From an uncultured Anaerolineae bacterium (GTDB lineage: Bacteria; Chloroflexota; Anaerolineae; Promineifilales; Promineifilaceae), in contig CAJQMR010000007.1 in NCBI GenBank assembly GCA_905479495.1, positions 62,001-126,000 on the forward strand: 64,000 nucleotides of DNA, in the 5' to 3' direction. How positions within the stretch are numbered: position 1 is the first letter of the stretch; each line of letters begins with the position of its first letter. Positions 17,649 through 26,461 of the stretch are shown here, piece by piece. The notes under the pieces are model-generated. The model searched no databases, was not told where the DNA came from, and saw only the letters and a program-made list of their open reading frames with translations. A program made the translations under genes and the position numbers.

Positions 17649-17669
17649 AAAAAAGTCCTGAATTGTAGC

Positions 17670-18197
17670 TTATTTGAAATCTTTTTCTCCGGCACGGATG
17701 GGGACAGAGAGCCAGTTTTCGCGTGGGGGGAGCGGGCAGCTATAGTAGGATGAATAGGCGCAATAGGGATTGTAACTGTAATTAAAGTCGATTTTGAAAC
17801 GGCCGTCTCCCAAATCCGCCAATCCTGGCCGGTGATTATCCAGATAGCGCCCTGCGCCGTAGGTTTCTTGGCCGCTGGTGGCATCACGGAAGGGGAGGAA
17901 GAACTCCTGGCCGTAGGTGTCGCTGTAAATGGTCAGGCTGGCTGGCTCCCCATTAACTTCAAAAGAAATTCGGCCCCAGCGGCGATACGGCCGTTGCTCC
18001 CCCGTGCTGGTTTCCATCTCAATCATCGGTTCAGTGGAGGCAAAACGCTCAACCGGTACCACAAGGTTCAGTGCCTCGTTTGCTTCAAAGTAACTTAGTC
18101 CAGCAAAATTTTCTCGCTGTGCCTCATCCAGTGGCGACTGCGGATGGAATGCCATAAATTGGTCGATTTCGTTACGAAAATGTATGAGTTCGTTCAT
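17670..18197 (-). CDS. DUF1684 family protein
   Basis: A 175-residue cytosolic protein whose C-terminal two thirds match DUF1684: F-R-D-A-T-S-G-Q-E-T-Y-G-A-G-R-Y-L-D, then D-F-N-Y-S-Y-N-P-Y-C-A-Y-S and C-P-L-P-P-R-E-N-W-L with P-I-R-A-G-E near the end. The invariant acidic, Tyr and Cys residues suggest a conserved pocket, but no activity is established. It ends 21 bases before the double-Nudix gene and is probably co-transcribed with it. Confidence 0.88.
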   Translation of the reverse strand: MNELIHFRNEIDQFMAFHPQSPLDEAQRENFAGLSYFEANEALNLVVPVERFASTEPMIEMETSTGEQRPYRRWGRISFEVNGEPASLTIYSDTYGQEFFLPFRDATSGQETYGAGRYLDNHRPGLADLGDGRFKIDFNYSYNPYCAYSSYYSCPLPPRENWLSVPIRAGEKDFK

Positions 18198-18250
18198 GTG
18201 TATGGCTCTATTGAAAAAATCGCAGATTGGCGTAAGGGTCCCTTTCAGGT

Positions 18251-18281
18251 TTTTCTCTGTGTCTCTGTGCCTCTGCGTTAG
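18251..18281. repeat. short CTCTGTGCCTCTGCGTTA repeat copy
   Basis: A GTCTCTGTGCCTCTGCGTTA string between the DUF1684 gene and the DsbA-like gene, the complement of the AACGCAGAGGCGC type seen at 35610. Confidence 0.5.
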
Positions 18282-18288
18282 TTTTGGA

Positions 18289-18963
18289 TTAATTGTTCAA
18301 AATCTGGCTAATTGTAGCAGACATCGCTTCGTAGGAGGGAAATACCTGCTGGCCGTTAACGAGAAACGTGGGCGTGCCGCGTGCCCCATCTGCCTGCGCC
18401 CGGCGAATGGCCTGTGTCACAAAATCACCATATGTGCCTGAATCTAGACAGTTATCAAACGCCTCTCGATCTAGATTGACGGCCGTTGCAATCTCTTTCA
18501 CCCGACTGTTGCCTAAATCAGGGTATGCTTCTAGATTTTCAAAAATGTAGTCGTGAAATTCCCAGAAGGCATTCTGTTCAGCGGCACATTGGGCGGCTTC
18601 GGCACCGGTGGGAGAAGTGGCTGTAATCACTGGGAAGTGTCGGTATTCAAAACTGATTTGCTCGCCGAATTGGGCTTGCAGTTGCTCCTTAATGCCCAGG
18701 TTATGCCACTGTTTACAGGAAGAGCAGGCCAAATCAGCATATTCCACAATTTGCACCGGGGCATCAGCTGGCCCGTCCAGATTTGGCTCCACCAGGGCTG
18801 CCAGCTCATCGGCGGGAACCATGTCCGCATTGCGCCACAGCGCCAGCCCGACGATGGCCAAAACGATGATAACGGCAATTGCGCCCAAACGAATTTGCTT
18901 CAGGCGTTGCGCCTGGACTTTAGCTTGCTGCCGCTGCTGCTTGCGTGAGGGTTGTTTGCTCAT
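18289..18963 (-). CDS. DsbA-like membrane-anchored thiol oxidoreductase
   Basis: A 224-residue protein: a basic, Gln-rich cytosolic start, one membrane anchor (about 24-44), then an extracytoplasmic thioredoxin domain of the DsbA/Thioredoxin_4 type. The redox motif is C-S-S-C within Y-A-D-L-A-C-S-S-C-K-Q-W-H. The cis-Pro loop is G-T-P-T-F-L-V-N-G. It probably forms or shuffles disulfides in exported proteins and could be reoxidised by the VKOR-like protein at 32925-33611. The ATG at 18961-18963 follows GGAGGTAAG. A longer frame reaching 19176 is an artefact of translating through the tRNA gene. Confidence 0.9.
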   Translation of the reverse strand: MSKQPSRKQQRQQAKVQAQRLKQIRLGAIAVIIVLAIVGLALWRNADMVPADELAALVEPNLDGPADAPVQIVEYADLACSSCKQWHNLGIKEQLQAQFGEQISFEYRHFPVITATSPTGAEAAQCAAEQNAFWEFHDYIFENLEAYPDLGNSRVKEIATAVNLDREAFDNCLDSGTYGDFVTQAIRRAQADGARGTPTFLVNGQQVFPSYEAMSATISQILNN

Positions 18964-19055
18964 CTTACCTCCAATTTTGTTGATTTGGAGGGATGGTAAC
19001 ACGGCCGTTTCCCTACAACTGTAAGCCGCCTCACCCAGCAGATGCATCCGCAAGA

Positions 19056-19086
19056 AAAAAGGACATCCGGTCTGGATGTCCTTTTT
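19056..19086 (-). terminator. terminator of the tRNA-Ser gene
   Basis: GGACATCC and GGATGTCC enclose a 5-base loop, flanked by A and T runs that extend the stem and give a minus-strand T tract. It starts ten bases past the 3' end of the tRNA gene. Confidence 0.85.
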
Positions 19087-19095
19087 CTGTTTAGG

Positions 19096-19182
19096 CGGAG
19101 AGGGTGGGATTCGAACCCACGGTGACCGCAAGGCCACAGTGCTTTTCGAGAGCACCCCAATCGTCCACTCTGGCACCTCTCC
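19096..19182 (-). tRNA. tRNA-Ser (anticodon CGA)
   Basis: An 87-base gene with acceptor arms GGAGAGG and CCTCTCC, discriminator G, and a D-arm region GCCAGAGTGGA. The anticodon stem GTGCT/AGCAC holds the loop CTCGAAA (anticodon CGA). A long class II variable arm precedes the T-arm GTGGGTTCGAATCCCAC. CCA is not encoded. The long variable arm and anticodon identify serine. Confidence 0.97.
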
Positions 19183-19186
19183 GTTT

Positions 19187-19262
19187 CGGTAATCAGTATT
19201 CGGTAGTCGGTATTCGGTAAGCTTTTACTGTTTACCGATAACGGATAACCGATTACCGTTTA
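19187..19262. repeat. CGGTAATC-type intergenic repeat
   Basis: Tandem TATTCGGTA/TAGTCGGTA strings on the left face ACCGATAACGG/ACCGATTACCG on the right, a partly self-complementary element. It overlaps the last codons of the deaminase gene. Similar elements lie at 26180-26228 and 44686-44752. Confidence 0.7.
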
Positions 19263-19759
19263 CGCAAATTTTGAAAGAACTGCTGCAACAAAGCCGCTGC
19301 TTCATCCTCTAGCACGCCGCTGGTGATGCTGACGCGGTGATTAAACTGTGTTTCATCCAGTACGTTGACGATGGAGCCGTGTGCGCCAAAGCGGGTATCT
19401 TTGGCTCCGTACACCAGCCGGGGCAGCCGCGCCTGGATCATCGCCCCGGCACACATGGGGCATGGTTCTAAGGTGCAGTAGAGCGTGACGCCCAATAGCC
19501 GCCAGTTTTGTACGGCAACGGCCGTTTCCTTCAAGGCAATCATCTCAGCGTGGGCCGTTGGGTCCTGGTCGCTTTCTTTGCGGTTGAAACCCTGGCCCAC
19601 GATACGGCCGTCCAACACCGCCACGGCACCCACCGGCACTTCACCCAGGGCTGCGGCTTCTGCCGCCAGCGCCAGCGCCACCCGCATCCATTGTTGATCT
19701 AGCGCTAACTGTACAGCCTCTTGGGCCTCGTCTGGATTTGTAACGTTCAATTCATTCAC
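19253..19759 (-). CDS. tadA: tRNA adenosine(34) deaminase
   Basis: A 168-residue zinc deaminase that converts wobble adenosine to inosine in tRNA-Arg. The motif H-A-E-M gives the zinc His and catalytic Glu; P-C-P-M-C-A-G-A supplies the two Cys ligands. The segment W-M-R-x-A-L-x-L-A near residue 24 aligns with the known N-terminal helix. The start is a GTG at 19757-19759, with a weak ribosome site. The stop codon sits inside an intergenic repeat, so the final Arg-Lys-Arg may derive from it. Confidence 0.92.
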   Translation of the reverse strand: MNELNVTNPDEAQEAVQLALDQQWMRVALALAAEAAALGEVPVGAVAVLDGRIVGQGFNRKESDQDPTAHAEMIALKETAVAVQNWRLLGVTLYCTLEPCPMCAGAMIQARLPRLVYGAKDTRFGAHGSIVNVLDETQFNHRVSITSGVLEDEAAALLQQFFQNLRKR

Positions 19760-19827
19760 AGCGCCAGAATTATAACAAACTCACCCCAGCCAAGCGAACA
19801 AAACTCAGCAAACGACTTGAAATAGAT

Positions 19828-19908
19828 TTTATACAAAGGAACAAAGGATGGAAGAAACAAAGAAAAAACATTCTTTGTCACTTTGTTCCTTCGTTTCTTC
19901 GTATAAAC
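19828..19908. repeat. AACAAAG-rich inverted repeat in a 330-base gap
   Basis: TTATACAAAGGAACAAAG on the left and CTTTGTTCC...TATAA on the right form an imperfect hairpin with Lys/Glu-like AAG strings in the centre. The gap 19760-20091 between tadA and the macroglobulin gene otherwise contains only AT-rich sequence with no gene. Confidence 0.65.
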
Positions 19909-20091
19909 CAAATATTTTGCGTAGCCTAAACAGTGAACAATAGCATGGATGTTGTGATGTTGAGTTTGTGGGCTGTGCTATTATTATGGAGTGGTAAGCT
20001 GTTAAAATTATAAAGCAGGGGCGGAACCTAATAATCCTTTTTCCCGTTTTCCCTGTATGTCTTGCACATGTATTGGAGAGAGAAACACGCC

Positions 20092-23000
20092 ATGCGTAAA
20101 AATCGACCATTTGCTATTTTTGTGATTGTAATTGCTATTTTGGTAGCCTGCCGGAAAGAGGAGCCATTGCCCACCCCGGTGCCTACCGTTACCATGCCAA
20201 CCGCCATCCCGACGGAAACACCCATTGCCACGGAATCCGGGACGGAAACGGCCGTTGCCACCCCCGCCCCCATCCAAATCGATCCCGCCGACATCGACTG
20301 GGCACCGCAGGTGCTGTACAGCAGTCCCGCGCCCGGTGAAGAAGTGTTGCTTGATGGCGCGATTACCGTTCGTTTTGACCAGCCGATGAACCAGCAGGCG
20401 GTGGAATCTGCTTTTGCAGTCGCCTCAGCCGATGATGGTCAAAAAGTGAACGGCAACTTCTCCTGGCCGCGCCCGGACACGGTTGTCTTCACGCCGCAAA
20501 CCGATTACCAGCGGCGGCAAACCTACCGCGTAGAAATTGGTGATACCGCCGCTTCCGCCAATGGCCTTACCCTGGAGGTGCCCGTTGAGCTTGTGCTGCA
20601 AACCGTAGGCGCGCTGCAAGTCAGCCAGCTTATTCCCAGCGATGGCAGCACTGATGTGCAAACCGACGGCGCAATCACCGTGTTGTTCAATCGACCCGTG
20701 GTGCCGTTGGTAAGCAGTGGACAGCAAGCTGCTCTGCCCCAGCCGCTAAACTTTGACCCGCCGGTAAGCGGGCAGGGGGAATGGACCTCAACCAGTATTT
20801 ACCGCTTTGTGCCAGATGAACCATTGGCAGGTGCAACCACTTATCGCCTAGCCATTGATGATGGTTTAACCGATCTGCTAGGTGTGGGGTTAGAGCAGCC
20901 GTTTTCGGCCCAATTTACCACGCTCAATCCCGATATCGTTACCGTTGAGCCGGATGGCAGCGCTGACTTGGTGCCTTCGGCACCCATCACCATCACCTTC
21001 AACATGCCGATGGACCGCGCTACTACCGAGGCCGCCATTTCCCTTAGCGGCACGGATGCGCCCGAGGCGGACTATGCTTTTGAATGGCTAGAAGGTGATC
21101 GGATAGTTCAGCTCACCCCGCAAGAGTTGTTGGCACTCGATACCACTTATCAATTGCAAATTAACGGCTCTGCTCGTGCCGCCAATGGCGAAGCCAGCTT
21201 GGGCGATAGTGAAACGTTTGCCTTCCAGACGGTGCCCTTCCCTGGCATTATTCGCACAGTCCCGGCGGCGGGTGGTGTGCCGGAACGGTTCCAACGTGGC
21301 GTTGTCATCCAGTTTGCCTCGCCAATGGATTGGGATACGGTGGAAGGCAATATTCGCATCGATCCCGAACCAGAACGGATGACAAGCTACATCAACCAAT
21401 ACAGCAATGAAATCTCGCTCGATTTCAACCTGGAATTGAACACCACCTACACTATCATTGTGCCTGGCTTTGTGGCTGATCCGTATGGCAACACGTTGGG
21501 TGAACCGTACACTTTCCGCTTCACGACGCAAGGCCGCGTGCCCATTGCCTCGCTGGGGCTACCGCCGCGCCTGAGCCAGTTCAGCACCAACTTTTCGACC
21601 AATGTGGACGTGATTCACGTGAACGTGTCCCGGCTGGATTTGGCGCTTTATGATTTGGGCCTGCCGCTTAATTTGCTCAATCGGCCGTATGATGTGACCG
21701 ATTACCGCCCGGCGGCTGCCCCCCTCCGCACCTGGTCGCTGCCGCAGGATACACCGCGCGATGAAGTAGGAACGGCCGTTGTGCCATTAGCCGGAGAAGG
21801 CGGCGGCGCGCTGGCTCCTGGTGTTTATCTGCTCACATTGGATGCGCCAGAGACCAACGAGGAAGTGCGCTTCTGGCAAAATCAGCGCAGCCTGCTGGTG
21901 GTGGCCGACACCAATATCGTGGTGAAAGAGATGTTTGGTGCGGTGCACGTTTGGGTGACTGATTTGCAGACCGGTCAGCCGGCGGCTAACCGTAACTTGA
22001 CCCTGTACAGCGAGCAGGGCGTGCCTTTGGGCACGGCCGTTTCCGACAACAACGGCTTTGCCCAGTTTGAGTACAACCCAACCAACAATTACCTGGAAGG
22101 CGCAACCGTGGTGAGCGGTCAGCCGGGTCAGGCGGGCTTTGGCATCGGCAGCAGCATCTGGGATGACGGTGTGCGGCCCTGGGAATTTGATGTTCCAGCC
22201 ACCAGCGGTGATGAAGTGGAAACCCTGGCCTACATTTACACCGACCGGCCCATTTATCGCCCTGGCGACACAATTTATTACAAAGGTATTGTGCGGGACA
22301 CCAATTACGGCCGTTACAGCCAGCCTGATATCACCACCCTCGATTTGCGCCTGGCCAGCAACAACTTCTTTGGCGGCGAAACGTTCGAGCGCACTTTCAC
22401 TGTGGAGGTTGGGCCAGATGGCACTTTCAGTGGCGACTATCAGCTGCCACAAGATGTGGGGCTGGGTTCTTACCAGTTCTTTGTGCAAAGCAACACTGTG
22501 GAAGCGTATCGCCAATTCACCGTGGCTGAATATCGCACGCCGGAATTCCTGGTCAACATGACCCCCGACGAGCCGGAACAATTGCGCGGTGAAACTGTCA
22601 CCGTGGAATTAAGCGCTGAGTATTTCTTTGGCGGTCCGGCCACTGATTTACCGGTGGAATGGACCGTGTACGAAGAAGCGTATCAACCCACGCCAGTTGA
22701 TGGCCCGTTTTACAGCTTTGGCGATGCAGGCGGCTTCTTGTACCAAGACCCTGGCCTGTTCGGTGGCTTTGGTGGGGGTGGCGGTTTTGGTAACTATCTG
22801 CTCAATGGCAACGGCCGTACCGATGAAAACGGTCGTCTCCTCATCGAACTACCTGCCGACCTGCTCAAAGATGTAGACGAAGGCAGTCGGGTTATCACTG
22901 TGGAGGCCAACGTCCTTGACTTGTCCGAGTTCCCCGTGAGCAGCCGTACCCGCGTCGTCCTACACGCGGCAGAAACATACGTCGGTGTCGAACCGGATGA

Positions 23001-26000
23001 TTTCATTGGCCGGGCCAACACCGAATCCACCGTCAATTTGCAGACGATTGATTGGGACGGCCGTTCCGTGGCCAATCAGCAAGTAGAAGTTGTCTTTTAC
23101 CGGCGCGAATGGATTCCCAACCGCAACCAAGATTACGGTGTTTACTACACCAGATGGGACACCGTCGATACCGAGGTAGCCCGCGCCCGCGTCACCACCG
23201 ACGCCCAAGGGCGGGCTGCGGCCAGCTTCACGCCCGAGGAAGGCGGCACCTACATCGCCGTGGCCACCGTCACTGACGACGGCGGGCGGGAGCAGTTTAG
23301 CAGCACCACCATCTGGGTGGCGGACGCGGGCCAGATTGGCTGGCAGATTGATCCGCGCGACAAAACGATGACCCTCACGCCCGATAACACCAGCTATGCT
23401 CCTGGCGACACGGCGCGCGTGCTGGTTCAGTCGCCCTTCAGTGAGCCGGTGCAGGCGTGGCTCACCATCGAGCGTGGTCAGCTGCTGGAGCAGCGGGTCA
23501 TCACCATAAACGGCAGCAGCGACGTGCTGGATATTCCCATTACCGCCGCCATGTCGCCCAACGCCTTTGTCACCGTCACGGCCATCAAAGGCGTGGATGA
23601 CAGCAATAATCCGTATCCCGAAATGCGGCTGGGCATTGCCGAACTGCCTGTTTCCACCGAGCAGCAGGCGCTTACCGTCACCTTGACGCCGCAGCAGGAT
23701 ACGTTTGGTCCGGGGGAAACGGCCGTTTACACCATTAACGTCACGGACTACCAGGGCAATCCTGTCCAGGCAGAGGTGTCGCTGGCGCTGGTTGATCTGG
23801 CCGTGCTGACACTGAAAGATGACAACGCGCCCAATATTTTGGATGCGTTTTATGCCGAGCAGCCGTATCGCAGCCGCATCGGTTCTGGCCTCATTTTCTC
23901 CGGCGAAGGCTACCCCATCGAGATTCCGGTAGAGCAGCTGGGTCTGGGCGGCGGCGGTGGCGGTGAAGCGGCCGATACGGCCCTGGCCCGCTCCACCAGC
24001 AACGATGATGAGGGCGTGCGCCAGGACTTCCCCGACACGGCGTTCTGGCAGGCCAGCCTGGCAACCGATGCCGATGGTCAGGCCACGGTAGAGATTCCGT
24101 TGCCGGACAATTTGACCACCTGGCGCTTGAGCAGCAAGGCGGTCACGCCAGATACCTTGGTGGGTCAAAGCTCCGTCGATATCGTGACAACGCTGCCGCT
24201 GCTGGTGCGCCCCGTCACGCCGCGTTTCTTCACCATGGGCGATCAGGTGGAGTTGGGAGCGATTGTGAATAACAATACGGGGACTGAATTGGAAACGGCC
24301 GTTACCCTCGAAGCCACCGGCGTCACGCTGAATGGTCCAGAAACACAAACCGTCACCGTGCCGGCCAATGGGCAGATGCTGGTGCGCTGGCCCGTCACCG
24401 TGGGCAATGTGGCTGGTGTTGACCTGACTTTCCGCGTAGAAGGTGGCGAATACAGCGATGCCAGCAAACCCACCTTTGGCGATGGCGGCGACATCCCCGT
24501 TTACCGCTACACAGGCGATGACGTGGTGGCCACTGCCGGACAATTGGACGAAGTGGGCAATCGTGTGGAAGCCATCTTGCTGCCGCCCGGCGTCGATCCG
24601 GCACAGGGTGAAGTGGCCATCACCCTCAGTCCATCCCTGGCAGCGGCGCTGGTGGACAGCATCAAACTCAACAACGATCTGGATTACTCAACGCTGTGCG
24701 CCTACGCCGTCACTGACAGGCTGCTGCCCAACGCGGCGCTTCTTGGCCTGGCGCAGCAACTGCCTGCGGCCGATCTGGACGCCGCCGACGTAGCCGAATC
24801 AGAAACAATTGTGCAGCGTAGTGTTTCCCAATTGGAAGAGCTGGTTTTGGCCGATGGCGGCTGGGGTTGGTGCAGCAGCGTGGAAAGCGATCCCTGGCTG
24901 ACGGCCTATGCTTTGTTTGGCTTAGCGCAGGCGCGCGAATTGGGTTACTCGGCGCGGGCCAGCGTGCTAGAAAACGCCGCCAACTACTTGGTGGCCCAGC
25001 TGGTAATACCCTCGCCGCAGGTGACTGCCTATGAGGTCAATCGTCAGGCGTTTTTCCTCTATGTGCTGGCCCAGCTAGACGCCGACATCGTGCCCGATCT
25101 GGATCGGCTGGTGGAAGAAAATCGCAGCCTGCTGGACCCGTACGCTCGGGCGCTGGTGGCCTCAGCCTATGCTGATTTGGGCATCATGGATGACCGGGTA
25201 GACACGCTGCTGAACGATCTGAACGACAGCGCCGTGGTGAGCGCCACCGGCACCCATTGGCAAGACGCCAGCCGCGACATCCGCAACCTGAACAGTGATG
25301 TGCGCGGTACGGCCGTTGTCCTACACACGTTAGCGCAGCTCGATCCTGAAAATCCGCTGCTGCCGGGCGCGGTGCGCTGGCTAATGAGCAGCCGGACGGC
25401 CCAACTTTGGTCTACCTCGCACGAAACAGCCTGGACCATCTTCTCCCTGACGGAGTGGATGGTGGCGTCGGGCGAATTGGATGCCAATTATGACTACAAC
25501 CTGGACGTGAATCTGCAGCCGGTGACAGACGGCCGTTTCACCACCAACACTATCACCGACAGCCGCAACATCTCTTTGCCGATTAGTGATTTGTTTCAGG
25601 AAGATGCTAACTTCTTTAATTTTGGGCGTGGCGCGGGAGACGGCCGTCTCTACTACACCATGCACTTAGAGAGCGCCATCGACATGAACTTTGTCGCGCC
25701 GGTCAACCGGGGTGTGTCCGTGGAGCGCGTTTATTATGACGCTGATTGCGATCCGGAAACAGAAACCTGCGAACCCATTACTGAGATTGAAGCGGGGCAG
25801 CAGGTACGGGTTGTGCTGACCATCATCGCCGAAAACGATCTGGTTTACGCCATGGTCGAAGATCCAATTCCGGCCGGAACGGAAGCCATCGACCCAGGGC
25901 TGAACATTAATTCGCCCACGCAGGGCGGCGAGGTGAATCGGGTGGATGAAGATTATCGTTACGGCTACTGGGGCTGGTGGTTCTTTAATCAGATCGAATA

Positions 26001-26181
26001 CCGGGATGAGCAAGTGGTCTTCCTGGCGAACTTCTTGCCTGCGGGCACCTACCAATACAGCTACTTCCTGCAAGCGACCATCCCTGGCGAATACCAGGTG
26101 CGTCCTACCTTTGCCCGCCAGACGTTTTTCCCGGAGGTGAACGGCCGTTCCGCTGGTATGGTCTTCACGATTAGCCCGTAA
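20092..26181 (+). CDS. alpha-2-macroglobulin-like lipoprotein without thioester
   Basis: 2029 residues. The lipoprotein signal ends in I-L-V-A-C, with lipidated Cys 21; a Thr/Pro linker follows. Four Ig-like (Big_5) domains occupy about 60-480, each with an I-T-V-x-F-x-x-P-M-like strand. The macroglobulin core starts near 720 (Y-T-D-R-P-I-Y-R-P-G-D-T). A Gly-rich bait-like segment lies near 1285, and L-P-D-N-L-T-T-W-R marks the central MG domain. At the thioester position the sequence is S-T-L-C-A-Y-A, not C-L-E-Q, so no thioester should form, as in E. coli YfaS-type proteins. Likely envelope protease trap or structural factor. The ATG at 20092 fits the signal; an upstream ATG adds ten polar residues. 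Confidence 0.92.
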   Translation: MRKNRPFAIFVIVIAILVACRKEEPLPTPVPTVTMPTAIPTETPIATESGTETAVATPAPIQIDPADIDWAPQVLYSSPAPGEEVLLDGAITVRFDQPMNQQAVESAFAVASADDGQKVNGNFSWPRPDTVVFTPQTDYQRRQTYRVEIGDTAASANGLTLEVPVELVLQTVGALQVSQLIPSDGSTDVQTDGAITVLFNRPVVPLVSSGQQAALPQPLNFDPPVSGQGEWTSTSIYRFVPDEPLAGATTYRLAIDDGLTDLLGVGLEQPFSAQFTTLNPDIVTVEPDGSADLVPSAPITITFNMPMDRATTEAAISLSGTDAPEADYAFEWLEGDRIVQLTPQELLALDTTYQLQINGSARAANGEASLGDSETFAFQTVPFPGIIRTVPAAGGVPERFQRGVVIQFASPMDWDTVEGNIRIDPEPERMTSYINQYSNEISLDFNLELNTTYTIIVPGFVADPYGNTLGEPYTFRFTTQGRVPIASLGLPPRLSQFSTNFSTNVDVIHVNVSRLDLALYDLGLPLNLLNRPYDVTDYRPAAAPLRTWSLPQDTPRDEVGTAVVPLAGEGGGALAPGVYLLTLDAPETNEEVRFWQNQRSLLVVADTNIVVKEMFGAVHVWVTDLQTGQPAANRNLTLYSEQGVPLGTAVSDNNGFAQFEYNPTNNYLEGATVVSGQPGQAGFGIGSSIWDDGVRPWEFDVPATSGDEVETLAYIYTDRPIYRPGDTIYYKGIVRDTNYGRYSQPDITTLDLRLASNNFFGGETFERTFTVEVGPDGTFSGDYQLPQDVGLGSYQFFVQSNTVEAYRQFTVAEYRTPEFLVNMTPDEPEQLRGETVTVELSAEYFFGGPATDLPVEWTVYEEAYQPTPVDGPFYSFGDAGGFLYQDPGLFGGFGGGGGFGNYLLNGNGRTDENGRLLIELPADLLKDVDEGSRVITVEANVLDLSEFPVSSRTRVVLHAAETYVGVEPDDFIGRANTESTVNLQTIDWDGRSVANQQVEVVFYRREWIPNRNQDYGVYYTRWDTVDTEVARARVTTDAQGRAAASFTPEEGGTYIAVATVTDDGGREQFSSTTIWVADAGQIGWQIDPRDKTMTLTPDNTSYAPGDTARVLVQSPFSEPVQAWLTIERGQLLEQRVITINGSSDVLDIPITAAMSPNAFVTVTAIKGVDDSNNPYPEMRLGIAELPVSTEQQALTVTLTPQQDTFGPGETAVYTINVTDYQGNPVQAEVSLALVDLAVLTLKDDNAPNILDAFYAEQPYRSRIGSGLIFSGEGYPIEIPVEQLGLGGGGGGEAADTALARSTSNDDEGVRQDFPDTAFWQASLATDADGQATVEIPLPDNLTTWRLSSKAVTPDTLVGQSSVDIVTTLPLLVRPVTPRFFTMGDQVELGAIVNNNTGTELETAVTLEATGVTLNGPETQTVTVPANGQMLVRWPVTVGNVAGVDLTFRVEGGEYSDASKPTFGDGGDIPVYRYTGDDVVATAGQLDEVGNRVEAILLPPGVDPAQGEVAITLSPSLAAALVDSIKLNNDLDYSTLCAYAVTDRLLPNAALLGLAQQLPAADLDAADVAESETIVQRSVSQLEELVLADGGWGWCSSVESDPWLTAYALFGLAQARELGYSARASVLENAANYLVAQLVIPSPQVTAYEVNRQAFFLYVLAQLDADIVPDLDRLVEENRSLLDPYARALVASAYADLGIMDDRVDTLLNDLNDSAVVSATGTHWQDASRDIRNLNSDVRGTAVVLHTLAQLDPENPLLPGAVRWLMSSRTAQLWSTSHETAWTIFSLTEWMVASGELDANYDYNLDVNLQPVTDGRFTTNTITDSRNISLPISDLFQEDANFFNFGRGAGDGRLYYTMHLESAIDMNFVAPVNRGVSVERVYYDADCDPETETCEPITEIEAGQQVRVVLTIIAENDLVYAMVEDPIPAGTEAIDPGLNINSPTQGGEVNRVDEDYRYGYWGWWFFNQIEYRDEQVVFLANFLPAGTYQYSYFLQATIPGEYQVRPTFARQTFFPEVNGRSAGMVFTISP

Positions 26182-26228
26182 TCGGTAATCGGTTAACTGA
26201 TTACCGATTACCGTTCACTGTTTACCCA
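26180..26228. repeat. CGGTAATC-type inverted repeat
   Basis: TAATCGGTAATCGGTTAAC and the complementary ACTGATTACCGATTACCG run end to end straight after, and including, the stop codon of the macroglobulin gene. Confidence 0.8.
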
Positions 26229-26234
26229 TAACTG

Positions 26235-26280
26235 CAAAGCAGGTGATGGGCAGCTTGAAAGCTGTCTGCCACCTGCTTTG
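26235..26280 (+). terminator. terminator after the macroglobulin gene
   Basis: CAAAGCAGGT and ACCTGCTTTG form a perfect 10-bp base. An inner, partly paired GGCAGCTT/AAGCTGTC stem sits on top, and TTAATTTGTT follows. Confidence 0.75.
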
Positions 26281-26461
26281 TTAATTTGTTAACAGTTCCA
26301 TATTTTTTCACGTCACCTTAACTTCCTATTGTTTTTGTTTGTTTAATATAGCAAGTAGCAGAATTTTCGTTAGAAGCAGGCAGTAGTATGGGTAGTTGTA
26401 AGGTACGGCCGTATCGTTTGTTTGTAGTGTCGTATTGGTATGGTTTAGCAAGGTGGCGTGT

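Noticed and set aside
18964-19176. A 71-residue N-terminal extension of the DsbA-like protein
   Set aside because: It comes from translating through tRNA-Ser and its terminator; the ATG at 18963 has a strong ribosome site.
22960-24543. A 527-codon minus-strand frame inside the macroglobulin gene
   Set aside because: It is antisense to a well-supported gene, is His/Gly/Arg-rich, has no family signature and no ribosome site.
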